The position numbers and the translations under genes are program-made. Source: Thermoflexia bacterium (GTDB taxonomy: Bacteria; Chloroflexota; Anaerolineae; B4-G1; SLSP01). From it: a stretch of 8,697 bases of DNA. Shown here one piece after another: positions 5,294-8,697 of the stretch; the stretch's first letter is position 1; the number at the start of each line of letters is the position of its first letter. The notes below the pieces were generated by a model, which was not told the origin of the DNA, did not search any database, and saw only the letters and a list, made by a program, of their open reading frames with translations. The stretch spans positions 1-8,697 of the forward strand of contig JAUWHU010000072.1 of NCBI GenBank assembly GCA_030605705.1. Direction: 5' to 3'.

Positions 5294-6961
5294 ATGTTAG
5301 CAGGCTTTGATCCCAACCAAATTCAAGACAGTGCCGGCTCACGTCAGGCTATCGTGATGTTGCTCAATCTGGTCGAAGATCTCAAGTCGGAGAACCAGAA
5401 ATTGTGCGAGCAAAACCAACGCTTGTATGACGAAATCAATCGACTCAAAGGTGAACAGGGTAAGCCAAACATCAAACCGCACAGCAAGAAAAAAAGCAAA
5501 CCTACCTCGACTGATTACTCTTCGGAAAAGGAACGTCACCGCTCCCAGAAACGGCGCAAACAGAGTAAGAAAGAAAAGATCAAGATTGACCAAGAACGAG
5601 TGCTAGAAGTTGACCCCGAGACGTTACCGGAAGATGCCGAATTCAAGGGATACGCAGATGTCGTCGTGCAAGACATCAAAATCGAGACGGCTAACGTTCT
5701 TTTCCGCAAAGAGAAATATTACTCTCCTTCCCAACACAAAGTGTATCTAGCCGAGTTGCCAGTGGGCTACCAAGGCCAGTTCGGACCCGGAATCAAGTCT
5801 TGGGTCGTAGTGCTGTACTTTGCGATGAACGTTACTGAACCCAAGATCAAGACGTTTTTGGAAACAGTGGGCAGCTACATCTCGACAGGTCAAATCTCCA
5901 AGATTCTGCACGAGGAAGTCGGGCGTCTGCACACTGAGAAAGAAGCAATCCACGCAGCCGGCTTACGCAGTACACCGTGGCAACAAATTGATGACACCGC
6001 CGCACGCGTAAATGGACAAAATCAGTACACACACGTCGTCTGTAATCCATTTTACACTGCTTACTTCACCAAACCCTACAAAGATCGTTTGACCGTGTTG
6101 CAAGTATTGTAGGGCGACCGCCCGCCAAGGTTCTGTCTCAACGACTTGGCCTTGGCCTATTTGGAGTCATATAGTTTCTCCAAAGCCAAGCGCCAGGTAT
6201 TGACTCAACTTCCGCAGGAACAAATGTTTACCCAGGCCGAATTCAAAGCGCTACTCGCAGAGCAGTTGCCCGAGCTGGGACCCCAGCAGTCTAAACGGGT
6301 TCTGGAAGCCGCCGCCATTGCTGCTTACCACACTCAGGATGAGTTCCCCATTGTGAACCTCCTGCTATGTGACGATGCTAAACAATTCAAGCGCATTACC
6401 GCAGCTTTGGCCTTGTGCTGGATACACGCGGGTCGTCATTACAAGAAATTGCTACCGACCATCGAATATCACCGTCGACTATTGGACAACTTCCTAACCA
6501 AGTTCTGGGCCTTTTACCACGAGTTACAGGCTTATCGCCGTGACCCCACCGCGGTGGAGCGCGAACGTCTGGCGACCAAATTCGACACCTTATTCTCCAC
6601 CGTGACAGAGTACCGCGACCTCGATGAGCGTATTGCCAAGACCAAAGCCCACAAAAAAGAACTATTGCAAGTTTTGGAGCATCCGGAAATCCCCCTGCAC
6701 AATAACGACTCTGAACTGGGCGCGCGGCAACAAAAACCCAAACTGAACATCAGTTTCGGCCCCCGCACCGCCGCCGGAGCCCAGATCTGGGACACTGGCC
6801 TGACTATAGTGGCCACAGCTCGCAAGTTAAGCGTCAATGTTTTCGCCTACTTTCACGACCGTATCTCCAGAGTTAACCAGCTGCCTAGTCTGTCCAGTCT
6901 GATTGAGCAGCGAGCAGCAGGTAGTCATTTGAACAGGTCTTGGCAAAACGCACCACCATAA
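5294..6961 (+). pseudogene. tnpC: IS66-family transposase (TnpC-like) with in-frame TAG at 6110-6112
   Basis: One 555-codon frame runs from ATG 5294 to TAA 6959-6961, interrupted only by TAG at 6110-6112. Residues ~25-53 form a coiled coil (LVEDLKSENQKLCEQNQRL), then a Lys/Arg-rich linker without the usual Cys zinc-finger, then the DDE domain. The catalytic positions are visible as QQIDDTAARVNGQNQYTHVV (first Asp, ~233) before the stop, and LLLCDDAKQF (second Asp) and HNNDSELGARQQ (Glu) after it. LQVL-stop-GDRPPRFCLNDLALAYLES continues the family pattern with no frame change, so a single CAG-to-TAG (Gln) change is the simplest explanation. No strong Shine-Dalgarno precedes ATG 5294 (only GGACAG). 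The stop separates the catalytic Asp residues, so the truncated product should be inactive unless the codon is read through. Confidence 0.88.
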
Positions 6962-6964
6962 CTT

Positions 6965-6988
6965 TCCCCCGGATTATTGAGAAGATAC
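6965..6988 (-). repeat. IS66 right inverted repeat
   Basis: Read on the minus strand from 6988 it is GTATCTTCTCAATAAT followed by CCGGGGGA. It begins a few bases after the transposase stop codon. Confidence 0.9.
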
Positions 6989-6996
6989 TGCAGATG
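6989..6996 (+). repeat. IS66 target-site duplication, right copy
   Basis: TGCAGATG, identical to 5146-5153. Confidence 0.9.
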
Positions 6997-7026
6997 CAAC
7001 AAGATGGGGTTGATAATTTGCCCAAA

Positions 7027-7083
7027 CCGCACAGCGGCTCTCTCAACAGCCTTAGAGGGCTTCAGATCTGCTATGAAAGCCCT
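7027..7083. other. Two small hairpins between IS66 and the second metallopeptidase
   Basis: CCGC-aca-GCGG (7027-7037) and AGGGCTT (7056-7062) pairing with AAGCCCT (7077-7083) across a 14-nt loop that contains the palindrome AGATCT. No clear T-tract follows, so a terminator is not convincing. This was part of the intergenic region before IS66 inserted. Confidence 0.35.
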
Positions 7084-7101
7084 GTATTCCCTGCATAATT
7101 G

Positions 7102-7130
7102 TTGTCAATTCTTTCCTGGCAATTTATGGT
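7102..7130 (+). promoter_or_regulatory. Putative promoter of the second metallopeptidase
   Basis: TTGTCA (7102-7107), a 17-bp spacer and TATGGT (7125-7130). The -10 is imperfect, and the predicted leader would be only about a dozen bases, just enough for GAGG (7139-7142). Confidence 0.4.
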
Positions 7131-7148
7131 ATTGAAACGAGGCACTCT

Positions 7149-7829
7149 ATGAAACTTCTTCCCGCAATGCTCACCTTAGACGAAGTGCAGCAACGATGTG
7201 TACAAGAGCAGCAATCCTCGAATGTTAAACCACCTGGTTGGCTGAGTTTCTGTTTCGAACTTTCCCGCCTCGGCTGGATTCGGCGTCAACAGGCCCGGTT
7301 TGCCGCGCAGCCGCGCCAATCCGAGCGGGAGATGGTGCATGGCGAAAGCCACTACGTTTGGGGTCGCCGCTACCGGCTGATGATTGAGGAGCGCGACGCC
7401 CCGCCGCAAGTCCGTATCCATGGCGGCAGCAAACTGGTCTTGCAGGTGCGCCCCGGCGCCGCTGCCGACAAACGGCGCGCTATCCTGAACGCTTGGTACC
7501 GCGCCGAACTCAAAGCGCGTATCCCGGATCTGATCGCCAAATGGGGGCCGCTCATCGGCGTCCAGGTGACTGAGTGGCGTATCAAGCGCATGAAAACCCG
7601 CTGGGGCACGTGCAACATTGAAGCGCAGCGCATCTGGCTCAACCTGGAACTAGCCAAGAAGCCGCCGCACTGCCTGGAGTACGTCCTTGTCCACGAGATG
7701 GTACACTTGCTGGAGCAGCACCACAACGAGCGTTTTCGCGCCCTGATGGATCAATTCATGCCGCAGTGGCAGCTCTACCGCGACGAACTGAACCGCGCCC
7801 CCCTGGCGCACGAGCATTGGGAGTATTGA
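7149..7829 (+). CDS. YgjP/SprT-like (DUF45, M48-type) metallopeptidase with a non-standard N-terminus
   Basis: 226 residues from ATG 7149, with GAGG (7139-7142) 6 nt upstream. From residue ~38 it is a typical YgjP-like zinc peptidase: SRLGWIRRQQARF, REMVHGESHYVWGRRYRL, RIKRMKTRWGTCN (146-155), IWLNLELAKKPPHCLEYVLV, HEMVH at 182-186 with the two His ligands and Glu base, HHNERFRALMDQFMPQW, and the LNRAPLAHEHW ending. Relatives I recall begin with a beta-rich segment like IEVEVVRK...VRVAAP before SRLGWIR. Here residues 1-37 (MKLLPAMLTLDEVQQRCVQE...PPGWLSFCFEL) are different and look grafted on. Catalytic residues are intact, so activity is possible. Relatives are commonly linked to type I restriction hsdR. 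Its start is likely genuine given the promoter and Shine-Dalgarno. Confidence 0.78.
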   Translation: MKLLPAMLTLDEVQQRCVQEQQSSNVKPPGWLSFCFELSRLGWIRRQQARFAAQPRQSEREMVHGESHYVWGRRYRLMIEERDAPPQVRIHGGSKLVLQVRPGAAADKRRAILNAWYRAELKARIPDLIAKWGPLIGVQVTEWRIKRMKTRWGTCNIEAQRIWLNLELAKKPPHCLEYVLVHEMVHLLEQHHNERFRALMDQFMPQWQLYRDELNRAPLAHEHWEY

Positions 7830-8109
7830 GGGGGGGGGAAGCATTCTGGGCTGCAGTCGCTGGACTCACTAAACCGCACCCAGTTACTCCAATCACCTTA
7901 ATCCTGAAACGCCCCCGATTGTCATAAAGCTATTGTAAATGGACTATTTTTGATGTATAATAAAAGCAACTTCCACTCCCACGGCTTGGAATTGTATGCT
8001 TTGTCTGCGTGGCGACAATAGAAATACAAGAATCCAGCCCAATAAGCCATCAGAGAGTTATGAGGCTGGGCCGTTGAACAGGCCGCGAGTTGCCAACGAG
8101 TAGTTGACG
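7830..8109. other. Intergenic region with orphan promoter
   Basis: A G9 homopolymer directly follows the metallopeptidase stop (7830-7838). The stretch is then AT-rich around 7920-7970 with a strong promoter-like sequence, and contains CCAGCC (8034-8039) complementary to GGCTGG (8064-8069). No open frame here has family resemblance or a good ribosome binding site. Confidence 0.45.
7933..7961 (+). promoter_or_regulatory. Strong promoter-like site without an obvious gene
   Basis: TTGTAA (7933-7938), a 17-bp spacer and a consensus TATAAT (7956-7961). Transcription would run rightward into the hairpin at 8034-8069 and the 72-bp repeats, and then antisense to the IS630 transposase. It could serve a small RNA or be a remnant. 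Confidence 0.45.
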
Positions 8110-8253
8110 GCTGGCGCCCCGGTCGCGGCGAAGAACCATTTGCGGGACACTCACGCCAGTGTTGACCCGCCGTTTGAAGCCGCTGGCGCCCCGGTCGCGG
8201 CGAAGAACCGTTTGCGGGATGCCCGCGCCAATGCTGCCCCACCGTTGACTGTC
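8110..8253. repeat. Two tandem copies of a 72-bp repeat
   Basis: Units at 8110-8181 and 8182-8253 have an exact 72-bp period. The first 28 bases are identical (beginning GCTGGCGCCCCGGTCGCGGC), and the remainder diverges, sharing TTTGCGGGA and CGCCA.TG.TG. The period is a multiple of three, so both strands stay open; the plus strand reads AGAPVAAKN(H/R)LRD twice. No start signal or family match supports a protein. Confidence 0.7.
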
Positions 8254-8295
8254 GCCGCCGAACTGCTCATTGGAGCTGCCCAGAGACCGTCCAGA

Positions 8296-8697
8296 CTAGT
8301 GGGTCACTTGACATGATGATCGCCATTCTTCGACTATGGTACGCCGCGGGCGGCGTAGCGGACGGCGAGTGCAAGCGCTTGAGCCCCCAGCGCGTGGCGT
8401 CGCTGGGGGCTCCGCGCCCGACGCCCGGCTCGTTTGCCGCCCCATTCGAAAGGGGTCGGATGCCGGTTCCAGGCGCGGGCGACTGCTTCTAGCCAAGTGA
8501 TAATCTCAACCGGATTGGTCGGATGCTGTCCGGCTAGCGCCCGCCGTTCTAGGATGCGCTGTATTGACTCGGTCATGTTTAGCCAGGAACCGCCCAGCGG
8601 CGTGTATAACGGCATGATACCGTGCTGGATCAGCCAGTCTACCATGCTGGGTGTCTTGTGGCCGGCGAGATTGTCCCAGATCAACAGCATCCGCAGC
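8296..8697 (-). pseudogene. IS630-family transposase, C-terminal part, frameshifted; runs off the right edge
   Basis: The frame is open at 8697, so the start lies outside. It reads LLIWDNLAGHKTPSMVDWLI (second catalytic Asp in WDN), MPLYTPLGGSWLNMTESIQR (catalytic Glu in TES), then WNRHPTPFEWGGKRAGRRAR, typical of the IS630 DDE domain. In that frame it ends at 8334 with an unfamiliar tail (ALGAQALALAVRYAARGVP). The neighbouring minus-strand frame instead gives LGGSSACTRRPLRRPRRTIV then EEWRSSCQVTH, stop at 8296, which is the tail I expect in this subgroup. The two join if the minus-strand G5 run (C5 on plus, 8384-8388) were G6: a one-base deletion. The element's terminal repeat could not be identified. 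Confidence 0.8.
8381..8412. repeat. Perfect 12-bp inverted repeat at the IS630 frameshift site
   Basis: GAGCCCCCAGCG (8381-8392) and CGCTGGGGGCTC (8401-8412) form a perfect 12-bp GC-rich stem with an 8-nt loop. The left arm contains the C5 run at which the transposase reading frame is lost. Confidence 0.85.

Larger units (their letters stand above)
5154..6988 (+). mobile_element. Complete IS66-family insertion sequence (1835 bp), single-transposase type
   Basis: The ends are defined by inverted repeats GTATCTTCTCAATAAT (5154-5169 and, complementary, 6973-6988), identical over 16 bases and sharing a following GGGG block. Perfect 8-bp direct repeats TGCAGATG flank it (5146-5153 and 6989-6996); 8-bp duplications are characteristic of IS66. 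It carries only a TnpC-like transposase, with no tnpA/tnpB. It inserted between the two metallopeptidase genes without breaking a recognised gene. The exact duplication and matching ends suggest a fairly recent insertion, though the transposase has an in-frame stop. Confidence 0.92.

Noticed and set aside
6110..6112. TAG as pyrrolysine or programmed read-through in the transposase
   Set aside because: No read-through element or pyrrolysine system is visible, and a single C-to-T change from CAG explains it; kept only as a remote option in the finding.
4577..7829. The two metallopeptidases as a simple tandem duplication
   Set aside because: Their sequences differ throughout (AHELAHLVERYHS versus VHEMVHLLEQHHN, RWGSAN versus RWGTCN), so they belong to separate subgroups and are not a recent duplication.
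7922..8316. 106-codon minus-strand and 70-codon plus-strand frames over the 72-bp repeats
   Set aside because: Both stay open because the repeat period is a multiple of three in GC-rich DNA. Neither has a recognisable family or good ribosome binding site, although the plus-strand peptide repeat is regular enough to be worth a search.

Overview
The window looks like an accessory stretch of a Chloroflexota-type genome (an Anaerolineae/Caldilineae-like relative is my best guess). The clearest hint is the exported protein at 2615-4225, which ends in NVYLPLIMRNS, a C-terminal motif I associate with secreted Chloroflexota proteins. The restriction and metallopeptidase remnants also read like copies from that phylum. 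No rRNA, tRNA or CRISPR array was found.

Layout, left to right. (1) 1-273 is the end of a type II secretion F/TadB-like membrane protein, apparently cut off at about 258 by sequence resembling an insertion-sequence terminus. A short orphan reading frame on the minus strand (342-524) lies inside that sequence. (2) 530-850 has no gene and holds several families of short direct and inverted repeats. (3) 855-2430 is a self-contained toxin-antitoxin operon: an extended -10 promoter with an overlapping small palindrome, a HigB-like toxin, a HigA-like antitoxin fused to an ImmA/IrrE-type zinc peptidase domain, and a good intrinsic terminator. (4) 2453-4972 holds three pieces of a type I restriction locus around a cargo gene. 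A 34-codon remnant of an HsdR N-terminus precedes a secreted caspase/gingipain-like protein with two BACON-like domains. After it come a 114-residue 'mini-HsdR' (N-terminus joined directly to C-terminus) and an overlapping YgjP/SprT-like metallopeptidase that also lacks its middle. (5) 5154-6988 is a complete IS66-family element with matched inverted repeats and a perfect 8-bp target duplication; its transposase has one in-frame TAG. (6) 7149-7829 is a second YgjP/SprT-like metallopeptidase whose first ~37 residues do not look like the family. (7) 7830-8295 has no convincing gene; it holds a strong orphan promoter and two copies of a 72-bp tandem repeat. (8) 8296-8697 (minus) is the C-terminal part of an IS630-family transposase with a one-base frameshift, running off the right edge.

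How it fits together: the toxin-antitoxin pair is the only module that looks intact and autonomous. The rest reads as a restriction-modification hotspot reshaped by deletions. What stands out is that several deletions keep the reading frame, the ribosome binding sites and the translational coupling, and that two nearly identical hsdR fragments flank the secreted caspase-like gene. Whether this is ordinary decay or a set of retained miniature proteins cannot be settled from this sequence alone.
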